Source: Porphyromonas endodontalis ATCC 35406 (lineage in GTDB: Bacteria; Bacteroidota; Bacteroidia; Bacteroidales; Porphyromonadaceae). Taken from it: 64,000 nucleotides of DNA. The notes beneath the pieces are model-generated. The model worked only from the letters and a program-made list of their open reading frames with translations, had not been told where the DNA came from and made no database searches. Position numbers and translations under genes: made by a program. The stretch is from assembly GCF_000174815.1 (NCBI RefSeq), contig NZ_ACNN01000014.1, positions 1-64,000 of the forward strand, given 5' to 3'. Positions 45,477 to 54,497 of the stretch are shown here, piece after piece (positions within the stretch are counted from its first letter, which is position 1; each line of letters opens with the position of its first letter).

Positions 45477-46187
45477 ATGCAGAAACCCCGAAGAGTACTA
45501 CTAAAGTTGAGCGGAGAGTCGCTCGCCGCCGGTTCCGGTCATGGTATAGATGATGCAAGACTGGCGGCTTATGCCCAAGAAATCGCCCAAGAGGCAGCCC
45601 GTGGTTGCCAAATAGGTATCGTGATAGGAGGGGGCAATATCTTTAGAGGAATGAGTGGCGCCGCGCGTGGATTCGATCGAACCACGGGCGACCAAATGGG
45701 GATGCTTGCCACCGTAATCAATGCCCTCGCTCTAGGCTCAGCCCTCAAGGCTATTGGCTGCAAGGCCATCGTATATACGGCTATTCGCATGGAGCCGGTG
45801 GCTCGCCTCTACAGTTCGCATGAGGCAATCGAAAAGCTAGAAGAGGGATATGTGGCTCTCTTTGCCGGTGGTACGGGCAATCCTTTCTTCACAACGGATA
45901 CCGCTTCTGCCCTACGTGCGGTGGAAATCAAGGCGGACTACCTACTCAAAGGCACGCGTGTGGATGGTATCTATACTGCCGATCCCGAACGAGACCCAAC
46001 AGCGACACGATTCGATAAAATTACCTTTGACGAAGTCTATACACGCAATCTCAAGGTAATGGATCTTACCGCTATGACCCTCTGCAAAGAGAACAATCTC
46101 CCGATTATGGTGTTTGATATGGATACCCCCGGCAACCTATCCAAGCTACTTGGTGGAGACCCGATAGGTACCCTTGTACATAACTAA
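45477..46187 (+). CDS. pyrH: UMP kinase
   Basis: Phosphorylates UMP to UDP; 236 residues, amino-acid-kinase fold. Visible motifs: LLKLSGESLA, GIVIGGGNIFRG, the uridine-site region DQMGMLATVINALAL, and FAGGTGNPFFTTDTA. Typical bacterial hexameric enzyme. It is followed by frr after 30 bases, a widely conserved pairing. Confidence 0.95.
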   Translation: MQKPRRVLLKLSGESLAAGSGHGIDDARLAAYAQEIAQEAARGCQIGIVIGGGNIFRGMSGAARGFDRTTGDQMGMLATVINALALGSALKAIGCKAIVYTAIRMEPVARLYSSHEAIEKLEEGYVALFAGGTGNPFFTTDTASALRAVEIKADYLLKGTRVDGIYTADPERDPTATRFDKITFDEVYTRNLKVMDLTAMTLCKENNLPIMVFDMDTPGNLSKLLGGDPIGTLVHN

Positions 46188-46217
46188 CAAATACACATTC
46201 CCCCATCAATAGACAAT

Positions 46218-46781
46218 ATGAGTGACGTAAAGCAATACCAACAGCAGGCAGAAACAGGGATGCAAAATGCCATTGAGTATCTCGACGAAAAGCTCGCACA
46301 CATACGTGCCGGCAAAGCCAATCCCAAGATACTCGACGACATTATGGTGTCTTACTATGGCACGATGACTCCCCTCAATCAGGTCGGTACCGTGACCGTG
46401 CCCGATGCACGTACTATCGTTATTACTCCTTGGGAGAAGAAGATTATCAAGGATATTGAGAAGGCCATTATCGACTCACCCCTTGGGATTATGCCCGAGA
46501 ATAACGGCGATCTTATCCGCATTGGCATTCCCCCTCTTACCGAAGAGCGTCGTAAGGTGCTTGTAAAGCAGGTAAAGGGCGAGGTAGAAGAGGCAAAAAT
46601 AAGCGTGCGTAATGCGCGACGCGACGCTATAGATGCCGTTAAGAAGAGCGTAAAGGCAGACGGCACTCCCGAAGATGTTGCCAAGGATGCCGAGGCAGCA
46701 ATTCAGAAGCTACACGATAAGTACATATCTCGTTGCGACGAACTTTTCGCTGCCAAGGAGAAGGAAATCCTTACCGTTTGA
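46218..46781 (+). CDS. frr: Ribosome recycling factor
   Basis: With EF-G splits post-termination ribosomes. The 187-residue protein is a two-domain RRF with [35 protein letters not shown] and C-terminal IQKLHDKYI. Downstream of pyrH in the same operon. Confidence 0.96.
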   Translation: MSDVKQYQQQAETGMQNAIEYLDEKLAHIRAGKANPKILDDIMVSYYGTMTPLNQVGTVTVPDARTIVITPWEKKIIKDIEKAIIDSPLGIMPENNGDLIRIGIPPLTEERRKVLVKQVKGEVEEAKISVRNARRDAIDAVKKSVKADGTPEDVAKDAEAAIQKLHDKYISRCDELFAAKEKEILTV

Positions 46782-46885
46782 TTTAGATTTAGAGATGCAA
46801 CGGCGGAGCAGGGAGGCTTGGGCTCTTCTTTGTGGGAGAGTGCTTTAGCTCCCCGAGGCTTCTTCTCTAACATCTAACAACTAAA

Positions 46886-47839
46886 ATGACAGGGCTCGTA
46901 CTGCGTTGCGTTGGCAATCTGTGTCGGGTACTACTCGATGGTGACGGAGGGGAGTGTGACGCTCTCGTTAAGGGTAACTTGCGGCTCAAGGGACTCCGCT
47001 CTACCAACCCCGTGGTGGTGGGAGATAGGGTGGAGTTGCAGCCTACTCGAGAGGATTTGGAGCACCCCTACTACATTACCGCTATCTGCCCTAGGCGTAA
47101 CTACATCATCCGCAAGGCTTCCAACCTCTCTAAGGAGTCGCATATACTTGCGGCCAATATAGATGTGGCTTTGCTCGTGGTTACGATGATACAACCCGAG
47201 ACGAGCTTTACTTTTGTCGATCGTTTTTTGGCAACAGCGGAGGCGTATGACATCCCCGTTGTTTTGCTTTTTAATAAGATAGACCTCTACGGAGAGGAGG
47301 AGAATAGGCGGCTTGCCGAGTGGCAATTGATTTATGCTCCCTTGGGTTATCCTACACTCTCCATCTCGGCGACAGAAGGGATAGGTCTGGAGGAGGTTTG
47401 GCCGCATATCGCAGGGCGTATTGTGCTCCTCAGTGGGCACTCCGGAGTAGGTAAGAGTAGTCTTATCAACGCCCTGCTCCCAGGTTCTTCTCTGCGTACC
47501 CATAGCATTAGTTTGGCACATGGTACGGGTATGCACACCACTACTTATAGTGCTATGATTCCCCTTGCTGCCGAGCGTGGCGGTGGGTATCTTATCGACT
47601 CTCCCGGCATCAAAGGTTTTGGTACGCTGGAGATGAATGAGCACAATGCGCATCACTACTTTCGGGAGTTTTTTGCCCTGAGTGAGGGGTGTCGATTTAA
47701 CAATTGTACCCATATCAATGAGCCTGGGTGTGCCGTCTTGGCAGCCCTAGAGCGAGGTGAGATTGCCCCATCGCGTTACGTGAGTTACTTGGGCATTTTG
47801 GGTGATGAAGAGGGCGGTAAGTATCGCCCCGAGCAGTGA
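46886..47839 (+). CDS. rsgA: Ribosome small-subunit-dependent GTPase RsgA
   Basis: Circularly permuted GTPase of 30S maturation, 317 residues. An OB-fold N-terminus (GLVLRCVGNLCRVL) comes first; the G4 motif NKID precedes the G1 loop GHSGVGKS (184-191), showing the permuted order. G3 is DSPGIKGFG. The C-terminal zinc motif is CRFNNCTHINEPGC. Leading gene before rnr, 72 bases apart. Confidence 0.94.
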   Translation: MTGLVLRCVGNLCRVLLDGDGGECDALVKGNLRLKGLRSTNPVVVGDRVELQPTREDLEHPYYITAICPRRNYIIRKASNLSKESHILAANIDVALLVVTMIQPETSFTFVDRFLATAEAYDIPVVLLFNKIDLYGEEENRRLAEWQLIYAPLGYPTLSISATEGIGLEEVWPHIAGRIVLLSGHSGVGKSSLINALLPGSSLRTHSISLAHGTGMHTTTYSAMIPLAAERGGGYLIDSPGIKGFGTLEMNEHNAHHYFREFFALSEGCRFNNCTHINEPGCAVLAALERGEIAPSRYVSYLGILGDEEGGKYRPEQ

Positions 47840-47854
47840 TCTTTTTTCTTTCTC

Positions 47855-47892
47855 CTCCCCTTTCTCTCCCTTACTCTCTGCTGAAAGGGGAG
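47855..47892 (+). other. Hairpin in the rnr leader
   Basis: Perfect 10-bp stem CTCCCCTTTC / GAAAGGGGAG ending 19 bases before the rnr ATG, extended by pairs on each side. No T-run follows, so it is not a normal terminator. Purine-rich GAGGAG overlaps its 3' arm. May be a translational or mRNA-stability element. Confidence 0.5.
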
Positions 47893-47911
47893 AGGAGTAT
47901 GACAAAGTAAT

Positions 47912-50122
47912 ATGAAAAAGAAGTCAACAAAATCTACAACAATAACGGGGCGACGCAAAGCTACGGCGCGCAAGTCGGGTACTAAGCGGCTTGCACGGAA
48001 TAAGCGTCTCTCGGGTCATAAGATTGTGGATAGCATCATAGATTATTTTACTCGCCACCCTCGCGAGGTGGTAAACTATAAGGCCGTAGCCGCAAGTCTG
48101 GGCTTTACCACCATGTCTGAGAAGCAGTTTGTGGTGCGTACGCTGGAGTCTCTGGTAGAGCAGGGTATGCTCACACAAGTGGAGATTGGGCGTTACCGCT
48201 ACCAGGTGGGCGGAGAGATGCTGGAGGGCGTCTTCGAGTCTCGCCGTAATTATTGCGTGGTTGTGCCCGACGATGAGAGCGCGGAGGTTATCGTTTCTGA
48301 TAGAAATAATCCGGAGCATGCCCTACCGGGAGACCGAGTGCGTGTGGCTCTTTTCCCGCTCAAGGCGCGCCGTACTCGCACGGGGCAGGTAGTGGAGGTC
48401 TTGCAGCGCCGTCGCTCTACCTATGTGGGGCGCGTTGTCGTTACGAAAGGTTTTTCCTATCTGCATACCGAAGATCGTGCCCTCGATAGTCGCATCCTGC
48501 TCCCCCGAGAGGCGTTGGCAGGGGCTAAAAACAACGACAAGGCCATTGTCCGAATTGCGCATTGGGGCGCACGAGAGCCCGAGCCTACGGGCGAAGTGGT
48601 AGAGGTCTTGGGGGCAGCCGGAGACAACAACACTGAGATGCACGCTATCCTGGCAGAGTACGATCTCCCCTATTCGTACCCCGAAGAGGCCGAAGAGGCT
48701 GCGCGTCAGATCCCCTCAGAGATCCCTAGTGAGGAGATGGCAAAGAGGGAGGATTTTAGAGAAGTCTTCACGCTTACCATAGACCCTGCCGATGCCAAAG
48801 ACTTTGACGACGCCCTTTCGTGGCGTAAGTTGGAGGGCGGCCTTGTGGAGGTGGGTGTGCATATTGCGGACGTGAGCTACTATGTAACCCCGGGGAGCGT
48901 GATTGACAAGGAGGCCTACGATAGAGCTACGAGTATCTATCTTGTAGACCGTACGATCCCCATGTTGCCGGAGCGGCTTTGTAACGATTTGTGTAGTCTG
49001 CGCCCCAACGAAGCGCGCCTTGCCTTCTCGTGTGTATTCGTGCTTAACGAAGCGGCTGAGGTACAGTCGTATCGCATTGGACGTACCATTATAGAGAGCA
49101 ACCGACGCTATGCCTACGAGGAGGCGCAGCAAGTGATTGACACGAAGGAGGGCGACGATGCCGAGGTTATCCTCTCGCTACATAGTCTCGCTCAGCTCCT
49201 TCGGAAGCGTCGCTTTGCCCAAGGGGCAATCAACTTCTCTAGTCAGGAGGTACAGTTTGTACTCGATGCCGAGGGGCGTCCTGTAGATGTAATGGCTCGC
49301 CCTCATGGCACAGCAAACGAACTCATTGAGGAGTTTATGCTCCTTGCCAATAGGACGGTTGCTACCGAGTTTGGCAAGAAGCAGCGCAATAGTAATGGGG
49401 ACGCCAAGACCTTTATATACCGTATCCATGACCTCCCTGATGGGGACAAACTGAATCAGATGGGGGCGTTTATTCGTCGTTTTGGCTACCAGTTCAAAAA
49501 CGCTACTGAGGCTAGTGCCATTAGCAAGAACCTCAATGCCGTGATTGAGGCTTCGCAAGATAAGCCTGAGGCAACACTCATCCAAACCATGGCTGTACGC
49601 ACGATGGCTCGTGCTGAGTACAGTACAGAAAATATCGGTCACTACGGGCTGGCTTTTGAGTATTACACCCATTTTACTTCGCCTATCCGCCGTTATCCCG
49701 ACCTTTTGGTGCATCGCCTTGTTGCCCGCTATATGGCAGGCGAGGGCAGTGTGCCGCAAGCCGAGTACGAGGCGTACGCCCAACATTGTAGCGATCAGGA
49801 GCAAGTGGCCGCCAAAGCCGAGCGAGACTCCGTACGTTACAAGCAGGTAGAATATATGAGTACACGCTTAGGCAAAGTATTTGATGGGGTTATCTCCAAT
49901 GTGGCGGAGTGGGGGTTCTATGTGGAACTAACCCATTCGCATTGTGAGGGGTTGGTGCCGATGCGACTTCTTAATGACGACTTCTACGACTACGACGAGA
50001 AGAATTTTGCCCTTGTGGGTCGGCGGTATAGACGTAAGTTTACCCTTGGAGATACGGTGCGCGTGCGTGCCATCCATAGCGACTTTGAGCGTCGGCAAAT
50101 CGATTTTGAATTGGTAGATTAG
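47912..50122 (+). CDS. rnr: Ribonuclease R
   Basis: 3'-5' processive exoribonuclease that degrades structured RNA; 736 residues. A basic Lys/Arg-rich N-terminus (~1-30), a winged helix, cold-shock domains, the RNB catalytic domain, and a C-terminal S1 domain (GKVFDGVISNVAEWGFYVEL). Catalytic Asp residues 291, 297, 299 and 300 in DPADAKDFDD keep the spacing of E. coli RNase R (272/278/280). rlmN starts 16 bases after its stop. Confidence 0.95.
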   Translation: MKKKSTKSTTITGRRKATARKSGTKRLARNKRLSGHKIVDSIIDYFTRHPREVVNYKAVAASLGFTTMSEKQFVVRTLESLVEQGMLTQVEIGRYRYQVGGEMLEGVFESRRNYCVVVPDDESAEVIVSDRNNPEHALPGDRVRVALFPLKARRTRTGQVVEVLQRRRSTYVGRVVVTKGFSYLHTEDRALDSRILLPREALAGAKNNDKAIVRIAHWGAREPEPTGEVVEVLGAAGDNNTEMHAILAEYDLPYSYPEEAEEAARQIPSEIPSEEMAKREDFREVFTLTIDPADAKDFDDALSWRKLEGGLVEVGVHIADVSYYVTPGSVIDKEAYDRATSIYLVDRTIPMLPERLCNDLCSLRPNEARLAFSCVFVLNEAAEVQSYRIGRTIIESNRRYAYEEAQQVIDTKEGDDAEVILSLHSLAQLLRKRRFAQGAINFSSQEVQFVLDAEGRPVDVMARPHGTANELIEEFMLLANRTVATEFGKKQRNSNGDAKTFIYRIHDLPDGDKLNQMGAFIRRFGYQFKNATEASAISKNLNAVIEASQDKPEATLIQTMAVRTMARAEYSTENIGHYGLAFEYYTHFTSPIRRYPDLLVHRLVARYMAGEGSVPQAEYEAYAQHCSDQEQVAAKAERDSVRYKQVEYMSTRLGKVFDGVISNVAEWGFYVELTHSHCEGLVPMRLLNDDFYDYDEKNFALVGRRYRRKFTLGDTVRVRAIHSDFERRQIDFELVD

Positions 50123-50138
50123 CCCCCTTTCACTCTGT

Positions 50139-51158
50139 ATGATTACCCTATTAGGGATGCTACCCGAGGAGCTTACCGGCCTTGCTCTCTCCATTGGGAT
50201 GCCTAAGTTCGCAGGTCGGCAGTTGGCAGATTGGATTTACAACAAACGCGTCACTTCCTTTGACGAAATGACCAATATCTCCCTTCGCCATCGGGCTCTG
50301 CTGCAAGAGAAAGCAACGATAGGGCGAAAGGCACCCGTAGCAAGAGCCGACTCCAAAGACGGTACGCGCAAGTTCCTCTTTGCCGTGGGTGATGGGGCGC
50401 AGTACGTCGAGAGTGTTTTCATCCCTGAGGGGGATCGCGCTACGCTATGCGTCTCTTCCCAGATCGGATGCAAGATGGATTGCCTCTTTTGTATGACCGG
50501 GAAGCAGGGATTCAAGGGTAATCTTACCTCTGCCGAGATTGTAAATCAGATTCTCTCCATACCCGATAGTGACAAGCTTACCAATATCGTTTATATGGGA
50601 ATGGGGGAGCCGCTCGACAATGTGGAGGCCGTACTCAAGAGCATTGCTTGCTTTACGCATCCCTCGGGGTTGGCCATGAGCCCCAAGAGAATCACGTTAT
50701 CGTCTATCGGATTGGAACCGGGGCTTTCTAAGTTTTTGGAGCAATGCTCTTGTCACCTTGCGATTAGTTTGCATAACGCCCTCCCCGAGGAGCGACTCTC
50801 AATGATGCCCATAGAGCGAGCCATGCCCATAGAGAAAACGATAGAGACCCTCAAGCGGTATAACTTCTCGGGGCAGCGTAGACTTACTTTTGAGTACATC
50901 GTTTTCGGGGGGCTTAACGACGATATCGCCCATGCCAAAGCACTCCTGCGGCTTATCCGTCCTCTCGAGTGTCATATCAATCTGATCCGTTACCATCGTA
51001 TCCCTAATGTGGCTTTGCCCTCTTCCCAAGAGGAGCGAATGCAACGCTTTGCAGACTATCTCAACGGGGCGGGAGTGCCTACAACGATACGAGCTTCGCG
51101 AGGGGAAGACATCGCTGCCGCCTGCGGAATGCTCTCGGCGCAGCATCAGACGAAATGA
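50139..51158 (+). CDS. rlmN: 23S rRNA (adenine2503-C2)/tRNA methyltransferase RlmN
   Basis: Radical SAM enzyme that adds C2-methyl to A2503 of 23S rRNA and A37 of some tRNAs. 339 residues. The [4Fe-4S] cysteines are C111, C115 and C118 in IGCKMDCLFC, and the second catalytic Cys329 lies in DIAAACGML. YMGMGEPLDN and the C-terminal SRGEDIAAACG are family hallmarks. Co-transcribed with rnr. Confidence 0.95.
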   Translation: MITLLGMLPEELTGLALSIGMPKFAGRQLADWIYNKRVTSFDEMTNISLRHRALLQEKATIGRKAPVARADSKDGTRKFLFAVGDGAQYVESVFIPEGDRATLCVSSQIGCKMDCLFCMTGKQGFKGNLTSAEIVNQILSIPDSDKLTNIVYMGMGEPLDNVEAVLKSIACFTHPSGLAMSPKRITLSSIGLEPGLSKFLEQCSCHLAISLHNALPEERLSMMPIERAMPIEKTIETLKRYNFSGQRRLTFEYIVFGGLNDDIAHAKALLRLIRPLECHINLIRYHRIPNVALPSSQEERMQRFADYLNGAGVPTTIRASRGEDIAAACGMLSAQHQTK

Positions 51159-51223
51159 GCCCTTTTGAGGAGTGTGAAAAGAGATTTTTTGTCATAAAGG
51201 CTAGCCAATATAAGGGAATTGAT

Positions 51224-51231
51224 TAGTTTTG
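51224..51231 (+). promoter_or_regulatory. -7 element upstream of the DUF4831 gene
   Basis: TAGTTTTG, matches TAnnTTTG; 27 bases before the ATG at 51258. Confidence 0.48.
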
Positions 51232-51257
51232 TTCTCACGAAATTGGCAAATGGTATC

Positions 51258-52349
51258 ATGCACAAGGCTTTACAGCAACTAGCCCTCTCTGTGGCTTTCA
51301 TCATTTTATGTCCCATGATGATGTGGGCGCAGACTGATGTTGTACGCTACTCCGCTACCGAATATCAAGACCGAGGCGTCGTATACTACTTGCCTAAGAG
51401 CCGGTTGGATATAGCTCTAAGGGTCGTAAAAACAACCGTAACTCCGGGAGAATTTTCGGATTATGCCCCACTTCTTCTCGGGCAGAAAGTGGCTACCGAA
51501 TTGACCATATCGTATGAGATTGAGTCGGCAGAAGTTCGTTCGTTGGGAGTCCCTGACGAAAACTATAGTTACCTAGTGGAGTTTAAGGCAGCGCAGCCCT
51601 ATAGCTATGTCGCTCTAACCAAAAATGGAATACTATCGGGTATCAACGGCTATTCTACGCCCCCACAAGAGGAGGTTACATCTCCGCCGTTTGCCCCTAG
51701 GCAAGAGGGGGTAGACCCCTTGCTCCCTCGGGAGTTTGCCTTGGCTACTTCGCGTGCTAAAAAGGCTCAAATTGCTGCCAATCACCTTTTTTCTCTTCGA
51801 GAAGATCTCATGAGTCTGCTCTCGGGTAAGGCTGAGTTTGCCCCCCGAGAGGGAGAGGCTTACACCCTTGCTGTCTCTCGTCTTGAGGGACAAATTGCGG
51901 CTGTGGAGCGTCTTTTTGTGGGGACGACTGCACGCGAACCTTTTACGCAACGCTACAAAGTGGAGCCGGAGGAGGAGATAAACCACCGCACCATCGCTCG
52001 CTTTTCTCCCGTCGTGGGGTTACTCCCGGCAACGAGCCGAGAGGGAGAAGCGATTACCCTAGACCTAAAAGCAACGCGCCGAGCCCCTTTGCTCTCCCCC
52101 GAGGAGCTGGCAAAGCAGGAGCGGAAGTTGCATGGCATCATATATAACTTGCCGGGGAGTGCCACTGTTCGCCTCCATAAAGGCTCTCGCCTCTTTGCCG
52201 AGGTGGAGTTACCCATTACTCAATTTGGCACACGAGTTTCGCTCGCCAATCAAATCCCGAAGAGCAAAGACAACTCTTTTTCCATCCTCTTTGATACGGA
52301 TACGGGGGCTTTGCTTGGTATAAATCCTGTAGCAACACCCATGCCATAG
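51258..52349 (+). CDS. DUF4831-family exported protein
   Basis: A 363-residue exported protein. A signal peptide MHKALQQLALSVAFIILC to WAQ (1-25) precedes a region TDVVRYSATEYQDRGVVYYLPK that marks the DUF4831 family of Bacteroidetes, whose function is unknown. The body is beta-rich with a charged middle (REFALATSRAKKAQIAANHLF), and ends PMP. The open frame begins at 51219 with TTG; the ATG at 51258 is preferred because it starts the signal peptide and follows the -7 box. Confidence 0.8.
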   Translation: MHKALQQLALSVAFIILCPMMMWAQTDVVRYSATEYQDRGVVYYLPKSRLDIALRVVKTTVTPGEFSDYAPLLLGQKVATELTISYEIESAEVRSLGVPDENYSYLVEFKAAQPYSYVALTKNGILSGINGYSTPPQEEVTSPPFAPRQEGVDPLLPREFALATSRAKKAQIAANHLFSLREDLMSLLSGKAEFAPREGEAYTLAVSRLEGQIAAVERLFVGTTAREPFTQRYKVEPEEEINHRTIARFSPVVGLLPATSREGEAITLDLKATRRAPLLSPEELAKQERKLHGIIYNLPGSATVRLHKGSRLFAEVELPITQFGTRVSLANQIPKSKDNSFSILFDTDTGALLGINPVATPMP

Positions 52350-52399
52350 GACGCTTGTAAATTCAAAATCATTAATCATATTAATTCCTAGTAACCAGT

Positions 52400-53956
52400 A
52401 TGTTCAAAAATCATCCGAAAGGACTTGTAGCGGCAGCCCTAAGTAACATGGGGGAACGCTTTGGCTACTACATTATGAACGCAGTGCTACTGCTATTTCT
52501 CTGTTCCAAGTTTGGATTGGACGACACCACGAGTGGTGTGATCTACTCCGTCTTCTATGCATTGATTTACATCCTCAGCCTTGTTGGGGGTGTTGTTGCC
52601 GATAGAAGTCAGAACTATAAGGCAACGATCATTTCGGGTCTTGCCGTTATGACGTTGGGATATGTTTTGATTTCTATCCCCATCATGTCTACATCCGACA
52701 ACATCAGCTGGCTGCTCCCCTTCACTTGCTTTGCTCTGTTGCTCATCGCTTTTGGTAACGGGCTTTTCAAGGGTAACCTGCAAGCCATTGTGGGGCAGAT
52801 GTACGACGACTTGGAAACCGAGGCTGCCAAAGAAGGCGAAGAAGCTCTCCGTCTTGCTAAGGGTAAGCGCGACTCCGGGTTCCAGATCTTCTACGTTTTC
52901 ATCAACATCGGTGGTCTCATTGCTCCCTTCGTTGCCCCTCTCTTGAGAAGCTGGTGGCTCGGAGTTCATAACTTGACCTACAACGCAAGTTTGCCCGAAT
53001 TGTGCCATAAGTTTATCAACAACGGAGGCAACTTGGTAGGACAAGATTTGGACAATATCACCAAGTTGGTATCCGAAGTTGGTGGCTCAGAAGTGACTCT
53101 TGAATTCTGCCAAAGATACCTAGACATCTTCAATGCCGGGGTGCACTACTCGTTTATTGCTTCCGTTGTTGCCATGCTTATCTCTATGGTGATTTTTGTT
53201 GTAACAAAGAAGAAATTGCCTAACCCTGCTAAGAAAGAAGCGCACAAGGCAGTAGACTATACGCCCGAAGAAAAGGCTGCTATGGCCTCTGAGATTAAGC
53301 GTCGTTTGTATGCTCTCTTCGCAGTATTGGGTGTTGCTATCTTCTTCTGGTTCTCTTTCCACCAAAACGGACAGTCACTCTCTGTTTTTGCTCGTGACTT
53401 TATCGTAACATCCTCTATTCCCCCCGAAATTTGGCAGGCTGTGAATCCTTTCTTCGTGATTGTGCTCACTCCTATTATCATGGCTATCTTTGGGGCATTG
53501 GCACGTAGAGGAAGAAGCATTTCTACTCCTCGTAAGATTGCCATCGGTATGGCTATTGCTGCCATTGCCTATGTGTTCTTGGCAATCTTGTCAATGATCA
53601 ATGGATTCCCCTCAGGCGACGAATTCCGCGCTATGGATCAAACGGCACAAAATGCCATGAAGTCCGGGGCTTGGGTGCTCATCGTTACCTATTTCTTCCT
53701 TACGGTGGCAGAGCTCTTTATCTCACCTCTAGGGTTGTCGTTTGTATCTAAGGTTGCCCCTAAGCACTTGCAGGGTTTGTGCCAAGGCTTGTGGCTCGGT
53801 GCAACTGCCATCGGTAACTTGCTAATTTGGATTGGCCCGTTGATGTACAACAAGATCCCTCTCTGGCAGTGCTGGACAGTATTTGCAATTGTCTGCATTA
53901 TCTCCATGGGAATCATGTTGGCTATGGTTAAGTGGCTTGAGCGTGTAGCGCACTAA
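52400..53956 (+). CDS. POT-family peptide MFS transporter
   Basis: A 518-residue proton-coupled oligopeptide transporter with 12-14 membrane segments. N-terminal NMGERFGYY corresponds to the family ExxERFxYY, but the first Glu is Asn (residue 16). GVVADR, then GNGLFKGNLQAIVGQMYDD, GFQIFYVFINIGGLIAPF, and the C-terminal FISPLGLSFVSKVAP are POT hallmarks. A large cytosolic loop (~150-160 and ~190-235) is seen. A strong terminator follows. Fits an asaccharolytic, peptide-using lifestyle. Confidence 0.9.
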   Translation: MFKNHPKGLVAAALSNMGERFGYYIMNAVLLLFLCSKFGLDDTTSGVIYSVFYALIYILSLVGGVVADRSQNYKATIISGLAVMTLGYVLISIPIMSTSDNISWLLPFTCFALLLIAFGNGLFKGNLQAIVGQMYDDLETEAAKEGEEALRLAKGKRDSGFQIFYVFINIGGLIAPFVAPLLRSWWLGVHNLTYNASLPELCHKFINNGGNLVGQDLDNITKLVSEVGGSEVTLEFCQRYLDIFNAGVHYSFIASVVAMLISMVIFVVTKKKLPNPAKKEAHKAVDYTPEEKAAMASEIKRRLYALFAVLGVAIFFWFSFHQNGQSLSVFARDFIVTSSIPPEIWQAVNPFFVIVLTPIIMAIFGALARRGRSISTPRKIAIGMAIAAIAYVFLAILSMINGFPSGDEFRAMDQTAQNAMKSGAWVLIVTYFFLTVAELFISPLGLSFVSKVAPKHLQGLCQGLWLGATAIGNLLIWIGPLMYNKIPLWQCWTVFAIVCIISMGIMLAMVKWLERVAH

Positions 53957-53985
53957 TCCCGATTCGATTCCTCATAAAGAGCATA

Positions 53986-54028
53986 GCCCCTGTCTCTCCA
54001 TCAGCGAGAGGCAGGGGTGTTTTTTTTT
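53986..54028 (+). terminator. Terminator of the peptide transporter gene
   Basis: 12-bp stem CCCCTGTCTCTC / GAGAGGCAGGGG (53987-53998, 54006-54017; one G-T pair) followed by GTG and a nine-T run. Confidence 0.92.
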
Positions 54029-54078
54029 GTAGAGCTACCTCTTGCCTTGTTTTGAGCTACGTGATAGATGGTAGACAT

Positions 54079-54116
54079 TCAGCCTAATCCCTCTGGGGAT
54101 ATAGGCTGAGTTTTAT
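54079..54116 (+). terminator. Second hairpin after the peptide transporter
   Basis: Stem TCAGCCTA(ATCCC) / (GGGAT)ATAGGCTGA at 54079-54109 with a small loop, followed by GTTTTATTT. Either a backup terminator or the end of an unrecognised transcript. Confidence 0.65.
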
Positions 54117-54285
54117 TTCGTTGCTGCCTGAGAATTCTGAAAATTCCACCCTGTAATGGGGTACGTTTTTGGGTAGGTTCTGATTTTTTATTGGCTGGAC
54201 TTTTTTTTCTCCTTACAGAAAATTAGGGCAAGCGCATCAAAAATTTTGAGACAATACAAGTTGTTAATTTTCAGGTGATTGCATT

Positions 54286-54350
54286 CTGGAGATTATCCCC
54301 AAAACTATGATTGATAATCAGGTACCTACATTTTGATGCGGGAGCCCTGA
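54286..54350 (+). repeat. 51-bp upstream repeat, copy A (with extended left flank)
   Basis: 54300-54350 matches 57709-57759 at 48 of 51 positions (core ACTATGATTGATAATCAGG, then TTTGATGCGGG). The left flank TGGAGATTAT (54287-54296) also recurs at the other copy, there separated by 19 extra bases. Copy A ends 40 bases before the -7 box of the tandem-repeat gene. Confidence 0.88.
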
Positions 54351-54366
54351 TTACTTCCTATTCTGT

Positions 54367-54397
54367 TTTGTATATCAAAAATGTTTCATTATATTTG
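54367..54397 (+). promoter_or_regulatory. Promoter of the tandem-repeat surface protein
   Basis: TTTG at 54367-54370, exactly 19 bases, TATATTTG at 54390-54397: one of the best consensus promoters in the window. Leader about 95 nt. Confidence 0.78.
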
Positions 54398-54497
54398 TGG
54401 TGCAGGTTATTAGGTAGTACCACCCTCTGCGGGGCTGGTGTGGTAGTATTTGATAGTGTTTAACTTGTTATTTTTGAACCTTATAATATATAAGTCT

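Larger units (their letters stand above)
54029..54497. other. Regulatory region before the tandem-repeat surface protein
   Basis: About 470 bases: a second terminator-like hairpin (54079-54109), AT-rich sequence, the 51-bp repeat copy A (54300-54350), a consensus promoter (54367-54397), and a leader with a small hairpin TACCAC / GTGGTA near 54419-54446. No gene. Confidence 0.6.

Noticed and set aside
46931-47713. 260-codon minus-strand frame inside rsgA
   Set aside because: Shadow of the GTPase gene; low-complexity translation and no promoter.
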